Assembly: GCA_030587405.1 (NCBI GenBank)
Contig: JAUQZD010000076.1
Location: 1 to 64,000 of the forward strand
Reading direction: 5' to 3'
Length of the DNA stretch: 64,000 bases
From: Candidatus Freyrarchaeum guaymasense
GTDB taxonomy: Archaea; Asgardarchaeota; Jordarchaeia; Jordarchaeales; Freyrarchaeaceae
Made by a program: the position numbers and the translations under genes. The notes beneath the pieces were generated by a model. It was not told the origin of the DNA, ran no database searches, and was given only the letters and a program-made list of their open reading frames with translations. Of the stretch, positions 1-9,406 are shown piece by piece; the first letter of the stretch is position 1, and every line of letters starts with the position of its first letter.

Positions 1-707
1 TAATAGAAAGGGAGGACATGATAGCTGCTAGACGTAGAATAAAGCCGGGTGACGACGTCATCATGACCGAGGGTGCCGGTGGGGGAACAATAGCAACCAC
101 AGCAATTTATAGCGGGATGCCTGAGGTTTTACTTGAAACCCTTAACATTCAATTCATTGAGGCGTGTGAGGCTCTCCGTCAAAGCGGACTCTTCAGTAAG
201 ATCCATGCCGCAACGGACTGGACAAACGGGGGACTTAGAGGAGACTGCAGCGAGATTTGTAGGACCGTCAAGGTGGGAATGAGAATATATGAGGAAAAGG
301 TCAGGTCCCTTCTAAACAAGAAAGTCTTATCTATGCTTGACACGTTGTCAATAGACTATTTAGGCGTTTCAATGGATGCACTTCTCATATTTAGCCCACC
401 AGAGCACACGAAGGAAGTCCTTTATACTTTGAAAAAGGTTAACGTGAAGTGTGACGTAGTGGGCGAAGTGATAAGCGATCCTGCCAGACCAATTTTAGTA
501 AGCGATGGAAAGGAAACATGCTTAGAGCCACTTTACAGGGAGGCAGCTTACACGAAAATTAAGAAGTTGGTTGGTGAAGAAGCACCTCTAAGAAAGGAAG
601 AGTTCATGGCATCCGCTAGGAGAGCTGCCCTCGAGTCGCTTGAAAAGACCAAGAGGGTTATTGAGCTCGTAACAAGGAAACGAAGAGAAAAGGCTCCACT
701 ACAATAA
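1..707 (+). CDS. AIR synthase-related protein (HypE/PurM-like), 5'-truncated
   Basis: The reading frame is open from the first base of the window and ends at 707, so this is the C-terminal ~235 residues of a longer protein. The first ATG (18) is probably internal, because in-frame codons precede it. A glycine-rich segment (TEGAGGGTIATTAIYSG) followed by an alpha/beta domain fits the C-terminal half of the AIR-synthase/HypE superfamily, whose members bind ATP and act in purine synthesis, hydrogenase maturation or thiamine-phosphate phosphorylation. Archaeal members of this size are often uncharacterised. The exact substrate cannot be read from this half. It converges on radA with an 18-bp gap. 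Confidence 0.6.
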   Translation, partial: IEREDMIAARRRIKPGDDVIMTEGAGGGTIATTAIYSGMPEVLLETLNIQFIEACEALRQSGLFSKIHAATDWTNGGLRGDCSEICRTVKVGMRIYEEKVRSLLNKKVLSMLDTLSIDYLGVSMDALLIFSPPEHTKEVLYTLKKVNVKCDVVGEVISDPARPILVSDGKETCLEPLYREAAYTKIKKLVGEEAPLRKEEFMASARRAALESLEKTKRVIELVTRKRREKAPLQ

Positions 708-725
708 GAAGGTCACGGAGCCTAC

Positions 726-1670
726 TCAAGCATCAACTATACCTTCTTCGGTTATTAGGAAAACGGTTTCCTGCTCTGGAAGATAGGGGCTGTCGACAAC
801 TCTAGCTATACGTTGATTTCCTTTACCCTTCCTCAGATAAACTCTCGTTGTACAGTTGTGAGCTATTATATGCCCTCCAACAGGCTGGGTCGGATCACCG
901 AAGAAGGTATCGGGCTTAGCCATAACCTGATTTGTTACCACCACAGCCAAGTTATGTAGCTCTGAAAGCCTCAGAAGAGTGTGAAGATGCTTATTCAACT
1001 TTTGCTGTCTTTCAGCCAGTAAACCACGGCCAACATATTCAGACCTGAAGTGGCCGACTATGCTATCGACTATTACTAGCTTCACGTTTCTGCCTTCACT
1101 AATGATGTCCTCCACGCTCTGAGCCAAGTAAAGCTGATGGTCAGAGTTATACGCCCTAGCATATGTAACTTTTTGAAGCGCCTCCTTCACGTCTAATCCA
1201 AACCTGCTTGCAATCTGAACCAGTCTTTCAGGTCTGAATGTGCCTTCAGTATCTATGTAAACGGCTTCCCCAGACAAGCCACCTGCTTCTTCAGGAAGCT
1301 GAACCGTGATCGATAGCTGATGGCATATCTGAGTCTTCCCTGTGCGAAACTCTCCGAAGAATTCCGTTATACCTCTTGTTTCGATTCCGCCTCCTAGTAA
1401 TTCATCTAGGTTCCTGCAGCCAGTAGTAATTTGAGAAATTCTCTTCCTCTGCTCTAGATACTCTTCAGCAGAGATGAAGCCGATGTTAACGAGCTCTCGA
1501 GCCGCCTCTATTATTTTTGCTGCAGTTGCTTCGCCTATCTCCGCCGCTATGGCAATTTCCCTCGGCGTTGCTACCGCTATGGACTCTGGAGTCCTGAAAC
1601 CGGCTTCGTAAAGTCTCTTAGCAATAGCTGGCCCTACCCCTGGGATATCCTCTAGCGAATTTGACGACAT
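726..1670 (-). CDS. radA: DNA repair and recombination protein RadA
   Basis: Archaeal RecA/Rad51 recombinase of 314 residues, which forms filaments on single-stranded DNA and drives strand exchange. An N-terminal helix-hairpin-helix domain (residues ~1-60, [12 protein letters not shown]) is followed by the ATPase core with Walker A GEFRTGKT (106-113), Walker B KLVIVDSI (near 200) and a C-terminal L2 region containing NQVMAKPD and GGHI. Length is normal for the family. It is divergent from the DUF447 gene and shares an AT-rich promoter block with it. No intein is present. Confidence 0.97.
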   Translation of the reverse strand: MSSNSLEDIPGVGPAIAKRLYEAGFRTPESIAVATPREIAIAAEIGEATAAKIIEAARELVNIGFISAEEYLEQRKRISQITTGCRNLDELLGGGIETRGITEFFGEFRTGKTQICHQLSITVQLPEEAGGLSGEAVYIDTEGTFRPERLVQIASRFGLDVKEALQKVTYARAYNSDHQLYLAQSVEDIISEGRNVKLVIVDSIVGHFRSEYVGRGLLAERQQKLNKHLHTLLRLSELHNLAVVVTNQVMAKPDTFFGDPTQPVGGHIIAHNCTTRVYLRKGKGNQRIARVVDSPYLPEQETVFLITEEGIVDA

Positions 1671-1774
1671 TAACGGACACCTCCGCCCTTTTCATTTCCA
1701 AACTCTTCTTATTTCTCCCTTAAAGATTTAATTTAGCCTTCTTGTTTTAATACTTTCCTGATGGAGGCTGAAGT
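1671..1774. promoter_or_regulatory. Divergent promoter region radA / DUF447
   Basis: This 104-bp gap holds an AT-rich block at about 1719-1735 (TTAAAGATTTAATTTA) that can serve as a TATA element on both strands, roughly 50 bp from radA and 40 bp from the DUF447 gene. A GGAGG ribosome-binding site lies at about 1763-1767 before the GTG at 1775. Element assignment is by eye. Confidence 0.5.
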
Positions 1775-2407
1775 GTGGGAGCAATGCTGGAAAAGCTTGG
1801 ATTTAAATCTGGGTGCATTTACGAGGTGATTATTACTACACTTAATGAGGACGGTACGTTTAACGCGGCCCCTATGGGAGTTGCAATTATAGATCCGGAA
1901 ACTCTCACCGTTAAACCCTACACGGACACTAAAACATACCGTAACTTAGCCAGAGAGAAGCAGGCAGTCGTTAACATAGTTGATGATGTTCTTCTTTTTT
2001 ACATAACAGCTATCGAAAAAGAAAAAGTAAAAATGTTACCGTTTAGGAGGGGCAAGGTGGTTTCGGCGCCGGCATTGAGTCAAGCTAAAGCGTATATTGA
2101 ATGCACTGTTAAAGGGAAACCTGTTACTTACAATGGAAGGGCTAGAATACTTTTAAGGGCCGTAAACTACACCGTTCTAGATCCCTGCACTAAACCTATT
2201 TGCAGAGCGCCGAGTCTTATTCTCGAAGCAATAATCCACCTTACGAGGATTTCACCTTTAATCACTGCTGGAAAATTTGACCAAGCATTAAAACTATTAA
2301 AACTTATAGAATTATACAGAGATACTGTTAAGAGAATATGTGGTGACTCAACATACAATAAATTGATAAATGAAATTTATAAGAAAGCAAAGCAGCAATG
2401 TCCTTAA
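1775..2407 (+). CDS. DUF447 family protein, FMN-binding split-barrel fold
   Basis: A 210-residue protein with the features of archaeal DUF447: an N-terminal split-barrel beginning GCIYEVIITTLNEDGTFNAA, then PMGV and a TDTKTYRNL segment typical of this flavin-reductase-like fold, and a helical C-terminus. The GTG start at 1775 is preceded by GGAGG at the proper distance; an ATG three codons later is the alternative. Members bind FMN in structures, but no reaction is established. It stands alone between radA and a phosphoesterase. Confidence 0.75.
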   Translation: MGAMLEKLGFKSGCIYEVIITTLNEDGTFNAAPMGVAIIDPETLTVKPYTDTKTYRNLAREKQAVVNIVDDVLLFYITAIEKEKVKMLPFRRGKVVSAPALSQAKAYIECTVKGKPVTYNGRARILLRAVNYTVLDPCTKPICRAPSLILEAIIHLTRISPLITAGKFDQALKLLKLIELYRDTVKRICGDSTYNKLINEIYKKAKQQCP

Positions 2408-2531
2408 CGTGAAAGCTAACTTTTTAAATGCAAAAAGTAAACGTTTCTATGAGCTAGAGCTTGCTGCTAGACGTGGCGAATAAAACGTTGAAAGGAAACT
2501 CTTCATAAAAGTGGAAGCGTGGGTGTTTGAA

Positions 2532-3473
2532 TTGGTTAAGATATTTTTTGCTAGTGACATTCATGGATCCGAAAGGTGCTGGGTGAAATTTTTACGTGCA
2601 GCGGAATTTTACAACGTAGACGTACTGATAATGGGTGGAGACTTAACAGGCAAACTTATAGTACCTATAATAGAAAGGAATGATGGCAGCTATACGTGCT
2701 CCATTTTCGGGAAAGACTACGTGCTAAGGAGCAGGAAAGAGATAGAGGAGATGGAGGAAAAAATCAGGTTTAGTGGATATTACCCATACGTAACGACCGA
2801 AGCCGAAGTTGAGGAGCTACAGGCGGACGATAGGAAGGTTGATAAGCTCTTTGACAAGTTAATGGTTGAAAGCGTGAAGCGATGGATGGACATGGCGGAG
2901 GAAAGGGTTAAAGACGACGTCATGGTCGTAGTGTCCCCTGGAAACGACGACCGGTTCGTAATAGACGACGTTATAAAGTCTTCAAAGAGAGTCATATACC
3001 CAGAGGAAAGAGTCGTCTACATTGATGAACACCCCATGATAAGTTGCTGCTGGGTTAATCCTACCCCATGGAACTCCCCTAGGGAAACGAGTGAGGAGGA
3101 ACTGGAGAAACGCTTGAGAAGGGAGTTTGACAGGGTTGGGGATTATGAGAAGCTCATCTGTAACTTCCACGCGCCACCATACAAAAGCGGCTTGGATCTA
3201 GCTCCGAAATTGGATAAGAAGATGCGTGTTAAATATTTCATGGGTAAACCACAGTTTAGCCCGGTGGGCTCTAAGGCTGTTCTGAAAGTTATTAAGGAGT
3301 TTGAGCCCATGCTTGGGTTACATGGACATATACATGAAAGTACTGGAGAAAAACATTTTGGCAGGACCCTATGCATAAATCCCGGGTCAGAGTACGGGGA
3401 AGGCATACTGAAGGGATACATAATTGAGGTGAAAAATGGAGAAGTAAGGAAGCATTGGAAGGTTGAAGGGTAA
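2532..3473 (+). CDS. Calcineurin-like metallophosphoesterase
   Basis: About 313 residues with the metallophosphoesterase signature in order: the D-x-H motif in FFASDIHGSE near the N-terminus, GGD (IMGGDLTG), GND in place of GNH (SPGNDDRF), a histidine in NFHAPPY, and GHIHES near the C-terminus. These bind a di-metal centre that hydrolyses phosphate esters. The TTG at 2532 puts the first beta-strand at the N-terminus; a GTG at 2511 is the upstream alternative. The substrate is unknown, and the middle segment (residues ~50-110) is an insertion not typical of minimal family members. Confidence 0.85.
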   Translation: MVKIFFASDIHGSERCWVKFLRAAEFYNVDVLIMGGDLTGKLIVPIIERNDGSYTCSIFGKDYVLRSRKEIEEMEEKIRFSGYYPYVTTEAEVEELQADDRKVDKLFDKLMVESVKRWMDMAEERVKDDVMVVVSPGNDDRFVIDDVIKSSKRVIYPEERVVYIDEHPMISCCWVNPTPWNSPRETSEEELEKRLRREFDRVGDYEKLICNFHAPPYKSGLDLAPKLDKKMRVKYFMGKPQFSPVGSKAVLKVIKEFEPMLGLHGHIHESTGEKHFGRTLCINPGSEYGEGILKGYIIEVKNGEVRKHWKVEG

Positions 3474-3624
3474 AGGCTTCTTTGAATAGGGGCAGGCTAA
3501 AGAGAACAAATTTTTCATTTTCATTAAGGGGGGTGGAGCTGGGCGTTGGCTGAAGGTTAACGGATAATTCCTTCAGAGGTGATCTCTAATTTACGAAGGG
3601 AGTGAATGTTGTTAAATGGACATC

Positions 3625-3634
3625 AAAATTTATA
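3625..3634 (+). promoter_or_regulatory. TATA-like element before the roadblock gene
   Basis: AAATTTATAT at 3625-3634 lies ~47 bp before the ATG at 3681, which would place transcription start near 3657. A 24-codon ORF beginning at 3616 overlaps this element and is therefore probably not translated. Confidence 0.45.
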
Positions 3635-3680
3635 TCATTGAAAATGGAAAGGTAAAAATGGACAAGCGGGGTTCTGAAAG

Positions 3681-4262
3681 ATGGCTCTAGATGAGAAAAC
3701 GGCTAGTAGACTGGTTCGACTACTTCAGCAAATAGAAGATTCCACAAGGCTTGAGGGGGTAGCTTTAATTACCAAAGATGGAATAAGGGTGGCATGTGCC
3801 GAATCCGCTAGCGTCGACGTCGACGTTATATCGACAGCTTCCGCAGCGATAATAAGTACAGGTGAAGCAACCACGGTGCAGCTTGGACATGGAAACCTCT
3901 CTGAAATTATAATCAAGGGAGACTCAGGATACCTGATTATAACTCGTGTTGATGAAAACCACATGTTAGTGGCGTCAAGTAAGGACATTGTACGTTTAGG
4001 GTTAAACCTGGGAGTATTAAAACGCTACGCACACTCTATAGCCGGACTTCTCGCCCAAGTGAAGGTTAGGGCTGCAGCCCCGACACCAGCTACAGTGCCC
4101 CGACCAGCCCATCCTTCAACAGGGGTCACAGTTAAGGAGGAGGCTACACCGGTTAGCGATAGAGAAGCGATCTTTGAGGCTCTCAGAGCGCTGGGGCTTG
4201 AAGACGCTGTGACCGAAATTAAGTCTCAAGAGAAGAAGTTTGAGAAAGCTGAGAAAGTATGA
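3681..4262 (+). CDS. Roadblock/LC7 domain protein
   Basis: 193 residues. The first ~120 form a roadblock/LC7 domain (helix, then GVALITKDGIRVACA, a helix with SAAIISTGE, then IIIKGDSGYLIITRV). Archaeal and bacterial roadblock proteins of the MglB type regulate small Ras-like GTPases, but no such GTPase is encoded nearby. The C-terminal ~70 residues are a Pro/Ala-rich linker and a short helical tail (EAIFEALRALGLEDAVTEI) that may be a partner-binding segment. The gene appears monocistronic, with an inverted repeat and T-rich DNA downstream. Confidence 0.85.
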   Translation: MALDEKTASRLVRLLQQIEDSTRLEGVALITKDGIRVACAESASVDVDVISTASAAIISTGEATTVQLGHGNLSEIIIKGDSGYLIITRVDENHMLVASSKDIVRLGLNLGVLKRYAHSIAGLLAQVKVRAAAPTPATVPRPAHPSTGVTVKEEATPVSDREAIFEALRALGLEDAVTEIKSQEKKFEKAEKV

Positions 4263-4324
4263 GTTTTCAGATTCTAACGAGTGTAAAGAAAGTCTTCGAG
4301 GATACCGCAGATTCCCTTAAAGTT

Positions 4325-4347
4325 TTTGTTGCACTTAATGCAACAAA
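4325..4347 (+). repeat. Perfect inverted repeat downstream of the roadblock gene
   Basis: TTTGTTGCA and TGCAACAAA form nine-base arms around a five-base loop (CTTAA), followed by T-rich sequence. Its position between two convergent genes suits a transcript 3' end or a dyad binding site. Confidence 0.5.
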
Positions 4348-4436
4348 TTCCCTTTTCGGCACAGTAGATATTATTTATGCATTCCATGCAACACGGGTTT
4401 TTCCCCAAACTCATTTTAAATCACCCTTCTTTTTAG

Positions 4437-5504
4437 TTAGGTAACTGTGAAGACGAACCTGACCAAAAACTCATTAAAACAGCATAGGGCGAACATGAAC
4501 ATGAGTATTTTTAGTGCTACCCACATACGGTTCCTAACAGGATTTATGATTGCCCATATGAAGCTGGCTAGGAAAAAGGCCACACCCATCATCACGTTCA
4601 CGTCTGCCAAAATTATGTCAAACGCTGTGAAAACGCCTAGAATACTTAAAAGCAAACCTACGAGTAGACACGTTCTTTTCCCTAAGGCAACTGATAACGT
4701 TTTTAAGCCAGCAGCCTTATCTGCCTCGTAATCTAGTGTAGCTGTAACCGTGTAAAAAGCAGCTCCAAAGAAGTTTACACTTAAAAAAAGCTTGAGAGGA
4801 AACCAGTTTTTCACAGAGAAGTAAATGAGAAAATAGCTGAAGTTGGTTAAAGGAAGAAATATGCTGTAAAATAGTGAGATTATAAGGGATGAACGTGCGG
4901 CTCCTTCGAAAACTTCTTGGTAGACGATGTGGCCGGCGACGAAGGGCAACGATGCGAGACCTAACGTGTTCCAGGTGATGTCTAAGGGAGCCTTAGATTT
5001 TAATCTGGGCTTATAGGAGTAGGTGAAAGAGAGGAAGTGGCCCAGAAGCACCACCATGAAAAGGAGGTACGAAACAGCTAAGCTTACAAGGAGGCTTAGA
5101 ACAGCAGAGAAAACGCTTAAGTTAGCAACCGTTTTTGCTGACGCTCTACCATTAACTATCGGATTGCTATAGTCTTTACCAAAGTTACACTTATCACTAT
5201 CTTGCGAGTCGGCGTACGTGTTCACGTTGCACCCTGACAATGCCGCTAAGAAGGTAGCTATGTAAGCAGGAATAACGCCTCCACCGAGGATGAAGTTTAA
5301 AACGAGATCTCTCACCAATCGGGAGAAAAACCATAAACCATTAAGGAAGGATAGTAGAGGAGAAAGTAGAGACCCCAGCTCTCCCACTATGAGAAGAGCT
5401 ATCGGAAGCGCTGTAAAAGCTGGCCTAGTTAAATCATAAAATACACCAATAGAGTTAGCTAACCTAGACGATGACAACCTCCGCTTCCTCCAATACCCGC
5501 ACAC
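4437..5504 (-). CDS. UbiA-family prenyltransferase
   Basis: A 355-residue polytopic membrane protein of the UbiA superfamily, which transfers prenyl chains to acceptors in the membrane. Both Asp-rich metal-binding motifs are visible: NVNTYADSQDSDKCN near residue 95 and DYEADKAAGLKTL near residue 270, with about eight hydrophobic segments. In archaea such enzymes make archaeal ether lipids or quinones. The second motif resembles the menaquinone/homogentisate-type group as much as the DGGGP synthases, so the acceptor is left open. It converges on the roadblock gene. Confidence 0.82.
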   Translation of the reverse strand: MCGYWRKRRLSSSRLANSIGVFYDLTRPAFTALPIALLIVGELGSLLSPLLSFLNGLWFFSRLVRDLVLNFILGGGVIPAYIATFLAALSGCNVNTYADSQDSDKCNFGKDYSNPIVNGRASAKTVANLSVFSAVLSLLVSLAVSYLLFMVVLLGHFLSFTYSYKPRLKSKAPLDITWNTLGLASLPFVAGHIVYQEVFEGAARSSLIISLFYSIFLPLTNFSYFLIYFSVKNWFPLKLFLSVNFFGAAFYTVTATLDYEADKAAGLKTLSVALGKRTCLLVGLLLSILGVFTAFDIILADVNVMMGVAFFLASFIWAIINPVRNRMWVALKILMFMFALCCFNEFLVRFVFTVT

Positions 5505-5640
5505 CCAATTCCCCTTTAATTTCCGCTTATTAGATGAGGTACTTCACTCTTAAAACTAATCCTTTCAGGTAAAGCACCGTCTCCCCTCTTCTGAGAACAT
5601 TCACATTTATTAACTCTTCGTTGAAGGAAAAAAGGAAAAG

Positions 5641-5650
5641 GTTTTTATAC
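5641..5650 (+). promoter_or_regulatory. TATA element of the uL22 ribosomal operon
   Basis: GTTTTTATAC at 5641-5650 lies ~70 bp before the uL22 ATG. It marks the start of this part of the ribosomal cluster: uL2, uS19 and the other genes usual upstream of uL22 are absent, so the operon begins here. Confidence 0.55.
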
Positions 5651-5720
5651 ACTGCCAGTTTTTGGATACTATAAACTTTCCGTTGAAGAAAACCATGCCC
5701 CTCTAGAAGGTGGAGCCAGC

Positions 5721-6191
5721 ATGCCAAAGTTCGGGTATTCCATCTATGGACTCGACCCAGCATTAACTGCCAAGGCTAGCGGGCGAGACCTTAGAATTTC
5801 ACATAAGGCAGCTCGTGAAATATGCAACACAATAAAGGGTATGATGTTATACGAGGCAAAGGAGCTCTTAGAGGAGGTTATAGCCCTTAGACGTCCGATC
5901 CCGTTTAGGAGGCATAAGGGAAAGCAGGCTCATAAACGTGGTCTCCAAGGATGGCATACTGGCCGCTACCCTGTTAAAGCAGCCCGTGCCATAATGAAGA
6001 TACTGGATAACGTAGAAACTAACGCTGAACAGAAGGGACTTGACGTCGACAGCTTAAGGATAATTCATGCCGCCGCCCAGAAGGGGCCCGTTATGAAGCG
6101 CTACATGCCACGTGCCTTCGGGCGAGCTACACCAAAATTTAGGGTTTTAACTCATGTTGAAATAGTTGTCAAGGAGGAGCCTGTAGAATAG
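5721..6191 (+). CDS. rpl22: Ribosomal protein uL22
   Basis: 156-residue archaeal uL22, which lines the exit tunnel of the large subunit. Recognised by YSIYGLDPALTAKASGRDL at the N-terminus and GPVMKRYMPRAFGRA in the tunnel-loop region. A GGTGG site precedes the ATG. First gene of a co-directional run to uS8; uS3 follows after 18 bp. Confidence 0.97.
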   Translation: MPKFGYSIYGLDPALTAKASGRDLRISHKAAREICNTIKGMMLYEAKELLEEVIALRRPIPFRRHKGKQAHKRGLQGWHTGRYPVKAARAIMKILDNVETNAEQKGLDVDSLRIIHAAAQKGPVMKRYMPRAFGRATPKFRVLTHVEIVVKEEPVE

Positions 6192-6209
6192 TTAAGAGGG
6201 AGAGATTAA

Positions 6210-6857
6210 ATGTCGACCAGGATGCACTTCATTCGAAGCGCGATCCAGCGGGTTGAAATAGACGAGTTCCTCGCTAAGGAGCTTAGGAGGGCAGGGTATG
6301 CTGGAGTCGACATTCAAAAGACAGCCTTAGGGACGAATGTGACGATCTACGCGTCTAGACCAGGGATGGTCATCGGGCGACGGGGACGGAACATACAGCA
6401 GTTAACAGAGATCCTTGAGAAGCAGTTTAAGGTTGATAACCCTCAGATAAACGTTCAGGAAGTAAATGCTCCCGAGCTTGATGCACGTGTAATGGCCAAT
6501 CGCCTCGCAACAGAGTTGGAGAGAGGCGTCCATTACCGTAGAGCAAGCTACTTCATTCTCAGGAGAATAATGAGCGCGGGAGCGCTTGGATGCGAAATAA
6601 TAGTTAGTGGGAAGCTAACGAGCCAGAGAGCACGTTACCAAAAGTTTAGGCAGGGCGTCCTGGTTAAGTGCGGTGAGCCGTCAAATAAGTTCGTTGATGA
6701 AGCTGTAGCGTATGCGTTGCTTAAGCCGGGTGTAATAGGTGTTAAGGTAAGGATAATGCTGCCTAACGCTGTCATGCCGGACGTGGTCGAGACTAAAGAG
6801 GAGGTTAAAGAGGAAGTTGAGGAGGAGGCAGAGGCTACCGCGGAAACAGAAGAGTAA
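6210..6857 (+). CDS. rps3: Ribosomal protein uS3
   Basis: 215-residue archaeal uS3 at the mRNA entry site of the small subunit. The N-terminal KH domain carries GMVIGRRGRNIQQL, and the C-terminal uS3 domain has KVRIMLPNAVMPD. The last ~30 residues are an acidic Glu/Val-rich tail common in archaeal uS3. It lies between uL22 and uL29 in the expected order. Confidence 0.97.
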   Translation: MSTRMHFIRSAIQRVEIDEFLAKELRRAGYAGVDIQKTALGTNVTIYASRPGMVIGRRGRNIQQLTEILEKQFKVDNPQINVQEVNAPELDARVMANRLATELERGVHYRRASYFILRRIMSAGALGCEIIVSGKLTSQRARYQKFRQGVLVKCGEPSNKFVDEAVAYALLKPGVIGVKVRIMLPNAVMPDVVETKEEVKEEVEEEAEATAETEE

Positions 6858-6877
6858 GGATGATTTGAGGTGATACT

Positions 6878-7093
6878 GTGAGCTATAAGATTAGGGAGAT
6901 AAGGTCTTGGAGCCTTGAGGAGCTCAAGGAGAAATTAGAGGAGCTTAGGTCTGAACAGTTAAACCAGCGGGTTTTAAAGTCTCTCGGCGGCGCCATAGAA
7001 AACCCTGCTAGGATAAGGAATACTAGAAGGGCGATCGCTCGGATTTTAACCGTGATAAACGAGAGAAAGAGGAAAGAGAAAGGTGAAGAATAA
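6878..7093 (+). CDS. rpl29: Ribosomal protein uL29
   Basis: 71 residues from a GTG at 6878, preceded by GAGGTGA. The helical pair (WSLEELKEKLEELRSEQLNQR, ...ARIRNTRRAIARILTVINERK) is typical of uL29, which sits at the tunnel exit near the SRP docking site. It overlaps the RNase P subunit gene by 11 bp. Confidence 0.95.
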   Translation: MSYKIREIRSWSLEELKEKLEELRSEQLNQRVLKSLGGAIENPARIRNTRRAIARILTVINERKRKEKGEE

Positions 7094-7481
7094 GAAAAAC
7101 GGTAAAAACAGGTTTGTAATACCTGTTAGGGACCTAGTCAGGCACGAACTAATAGGGTTAAATGTTGCTGTCGTGGAAAGTCTAAACGACAAATTTATAG
7201 GGTTCTCAGGTGTTTTAATTGATGAGTCACGGAACATGATTACACTGAAATCCGAGAATGGTGCTGTGAGAAAAATACCGAAGGAAGTATGTGTTTTTGA
7301 GTTTGAGTTGCCGCAGGGAGAGAAAGTCAGAGTTGACGGGCGGGCCATAACAGGACGCCCACAGGACCGTTTAAAGATGAAGAAAAGAAAGGTCGTCTGG
7401 CCTCTTAACGTCGAGAAGGCCCTTGCAAAGCTTAAACGTTGCAAAGCTGGTGGCGAGGTGGTGTGCTGCTTTGACCCGTAA
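7083..7481 (+). CDS. rnp1: RNase P protein component 1 (Rpp29/Pop4)
   Basis: 132 residues from GTG at 7083. The Sm-like barrel of Rpp29 is recognised from [32 protein letters not shown] and a [14 protein letters not shown] segment. In archaea this protein binds RNase P RNA and helps mature tRNA 5' ends. Its place between uL29 and uS17 is conserved across archaea. It overlaps both neighbours, which suggests translational coupling. Confidence 0.93.
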   Translation: MKNKKNGKNRFVIPVRDLVRHELIGLNVAVVESLNDKFIGFSGVLIDESRNMITLKSENGAVRKIPKEVCVFEFELPQGEKVRVDGRAITGRPQDRLKMKKRKVVWPLNVEKALAKLKRCKAGGEVVCCFDP

Positions 7482-7797
7482 CATAGGTGTTGACGTGAAG
7501 CCTCCAAGGCGGGAATGCGACGACAAATTCTGCCCATTTCATGGGACACTCCCGGTTCGCGGCATGATGTTTGAAGGCGAAGTTGTAAGTGATAAAATGC
7601 AGAGAACCGTCGTAGTTAGACGAGACTACCTGAAGTACAACTCAAAATATAAAAGATACGAAAAGAGGCATTCCAACTTTCACGCTCATAATCCTCCATG
7701 CATAGATGCGAAAGTGGGTGATAAAGTTAAAATAATGGAGTGCCGTCCTCTAAGCAAGACCGTTTCATTCGTTGTTATCGAAAAAATAGAGGAATGA
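7471..7797 (+). CDS. rps17: Ribosomal protein uS17
   Basis: 108 residues from a TTG at 7471, chosen because GAGGTGG lies ~10 bases upstream and because [16 protein letters not shown] matches the usual archaeal N-terminus; an upstream TTG at 7423 would add 16 unrelated residues. The OB-fold ([20 protein letters not shown] ... [18 protein letters not shown]) is clear. Overlaps rnp1 by 11 bp. Confidence 0.93.
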   Translation: MTRNIGVDVKPPRRECDDKFCPFHGTLPVRGMMFEGEVVSDKMQRTVVVRRDYLKYNSKYKRYEKRHSNFHAHNPPCIDAKVGDKVKIMECRPLSKTVSFVVIEKIEE

Positions 7798-7808
7798 GGA
7801 GGTAAAGC

Positions 7809-8237
7809 ATGTCTAAAAGAGGGCGTGGACCAAAACTACGTGCAGGCATAAAGCCGAGGGTTTCACGCGGGCTGCCAGTGGGCGCCAGAGTTATATGCGC
7901 GGACAATTCCGGTGCCAAAGTCGTCCAGATAATTTCGGTGATAGGATATAAAGGCAGACTTAACAGGTACCCAACGGCTGGCGTAGGCGACATGGTCTCC
8001 GTTTCGGTTAAGGAAGGAACACCTGAAATGCGCCGTCAAGTTCTAAGAGCAGTCGTCGTTAGGCAGAGGAAGCCTTACAGAAGAAAGAACGGAGAATGGA
8101 TCCAATTTGAAGATAACGCAGTGGCAATAGTCTCTCCAGAGGGAGATCCGAAGGGATCCGAGATACGGGGGCCAATAGCGCGTGAAGCCGCAGAGAGATG
8201 GCCTAGGATAGCGGGGATAGCCAGCATAATAGTTTAA
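7809..8237 (+). CDS. rpl14: Ribosomal protein uL14
   Basis: 142-residue uL14, a beta-barrel protein at the subunit interface. [15 protein letters not shown] and [14 protein letters not shown] are family hallmarks, and the C-terminus ends [10 protein letters not shown]. Expected archaeal order uS17-uL14-uL24. Confidence 0.97.
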   Translation: MSKRGRGPKLRAGIKPRVSRGLPVGARVICADNSGAKVVQIISVIGYKGRLNRYPTAGVGDMVSVSVKEGTPEMRRQVLRAVVVRQRKPYRRKNGEWIQFEDNAVAIVSPEGDPKGSEIRGPIAREAAERWPRIAGIASIIV

Positions 8238-8259
8238 CGGGTTAGGAAGGGGGGTTTTA

Positions 8260-8628
8260 ATGAGGGTTAAGACGGTGAGTCCTAGAAAACAGAGGAGATA
8301 TCTGTATAATGCGCCCCTTCATAGGCGGCGGAAGATGTTTAGTGCGAAGCTGTCTCCAGAGCTTAGGGAAAAGTACGGGGTTAAGTCTCTTCCAGTCCGT
8401 GAGGGGGACGAGGTCCTAATAATGAGGGGGACGTTTAGGGGAACTGAGGGGAAGGTTGTTAAAGTTGACACGAAGAGATATAGGATTCACGTGGAGAACG
8501 CGACCATAGAGAAGGTTGATGGGACAACGGTTTATTACCCGATTCACCCTTCGAAGGTGATGATAACTAACCTTAAGCTTGATGATCCTCGTAGAAGGGT
8601 GGTTTTGGAGAGGAAGCAATCATCATAG
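8260..8628 (+). CDS. rpl24: Ribosomal protein uL24
   Basis: 122-residue archaeal uL24 with the KOW motif ([21 protein letters not shown], residues ~47-67). The C-terminal part carries [17 protein letters not shown]. It binds 23S rRNA early in large-subunit assembly. Followed by eS4 after 10 bp. Confidence 0.97.
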   Translation: MRVKTVSPRKQRRYLYNAPLHRRRKMFSAKLSPELREKYGVKSLPVREGDEVLIMRGTFRGTEGKVVKVDTKRYRIHVENATIEKVDGTTVYYPIHPSKVMITNLKLDDPRRRVVLERKQSS

Positions 8629-8638
8629 GTGATGGGAA

Positions 8639-9403
8639 ATGGCTAGGATGGGACAAAGGAGGCATATGAAGAGGATAGCGGCTCCGAAGCAATGGGCTAT
8701 TCCCCGTAAAACGGCAACTTGGACTGTGAAGCCGAGGCCTGGACCTCACCCCGTAGAGGAGTGTATTCCTCTTCTGATCTTGGTGCGGGACGTGTTAAAG
8801 TATGCTACTGTCTCCCGTGAGGCAAAAAAGATCATAACTCATGGTCAAGTTAAGGTTGACGGGCGTGTTAGGAAAGATCATAAGTTCCCGGTTGGGCTGA
8901 TGGACGTCATAGAAGTCCCCATAATGGGTGAGGCATATAGGGTTTTGCCCTCAAAGAGGGGGTTCACCCTTGTGCCCATCGAGGGGGAGGAGGTAAGTTT
9001 TAAGCTCTGCCAAATTAAAAACATGCTAACGGTGAAGGGTGGAAACGTGCAGTTAGCCCTCCATGATGGCAGGAACATCCTCCTTCCCATTGATAACCCT
9101 AAGGTTTCTCCCCACGAAGTTTACCCCTACAAGACAAGAGACACCGTAAAAATCTCACTAGAAGACCAGGAGATACTCGACCATATACCTTATAGTGAGG
9201 GAGCCTATGCGATAGTGGTTGGCGGAAAGTTGAGGGGAGAGAAGGGGGAAATAGTTGAAATCCGGAAGAGGCTCGGACGGAGAGCGAGCACCACAGTTAT
9301 CCAAAAAGGTGATGGAGTGAGGTTTGAGACGGTAATGGACTATGTCTTCCCAGTGGGAGCGCCAACCCCCCTGATAAAACTTCCAAGTGATGGAGGCACG
9401 TAG
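8639..9403 (+). CDS. rps4e: Ribosomal protein eS4
   Basis: 254 residues with the eS4 layout: N-terminal RRHMKRIAAPKQWAIPRK, an S4 RNA-binding segment (EAKKIITHGQVKVDGRVRKD), a central domain and a C-terminal KOW-like barrel. Specific to archaea and eukaryotes. It is four bases from the uL5 start. Confidence 0.96.
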   Translation: MARMGQRRHMKRIAAPKQWAIPRKTATWTVKPRPGPHPVEECIPLLILVRDVLKYATVSREAKKIITHGQVKVDGRVRKDHKFPVGLMDVIEVPIMGEAYRVLPSKRGFTLVPIEGEEVSFKLCQIKNMLTVKGGNVQLALHDGRNILLPIDNPKVSPHEVYPYKTRDTVKISLEDQEILDHIPYSEGAYAIVVGGKLRGEKGEIVEIRKRLGRRASTTVIQKGDGVRFETVMDYVFPVGAPTPLIKLPSDGGT

Positions 9404-9406
9404 GAA

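Noticed and set aside
3616..3690. A 24-codon ORF ahead of the roadblock gene
   Set aside because: It covers the likely TATA box, so most of it would not be transcribed.
4259..4444. A 61-codon ORF overlapping the roadblock stop (ATGA)
   Set aside because: Its composition is unlike a conserved protein, and it runs through the nine-base inverted repeat and T-rich DNA that look like a 3' end.
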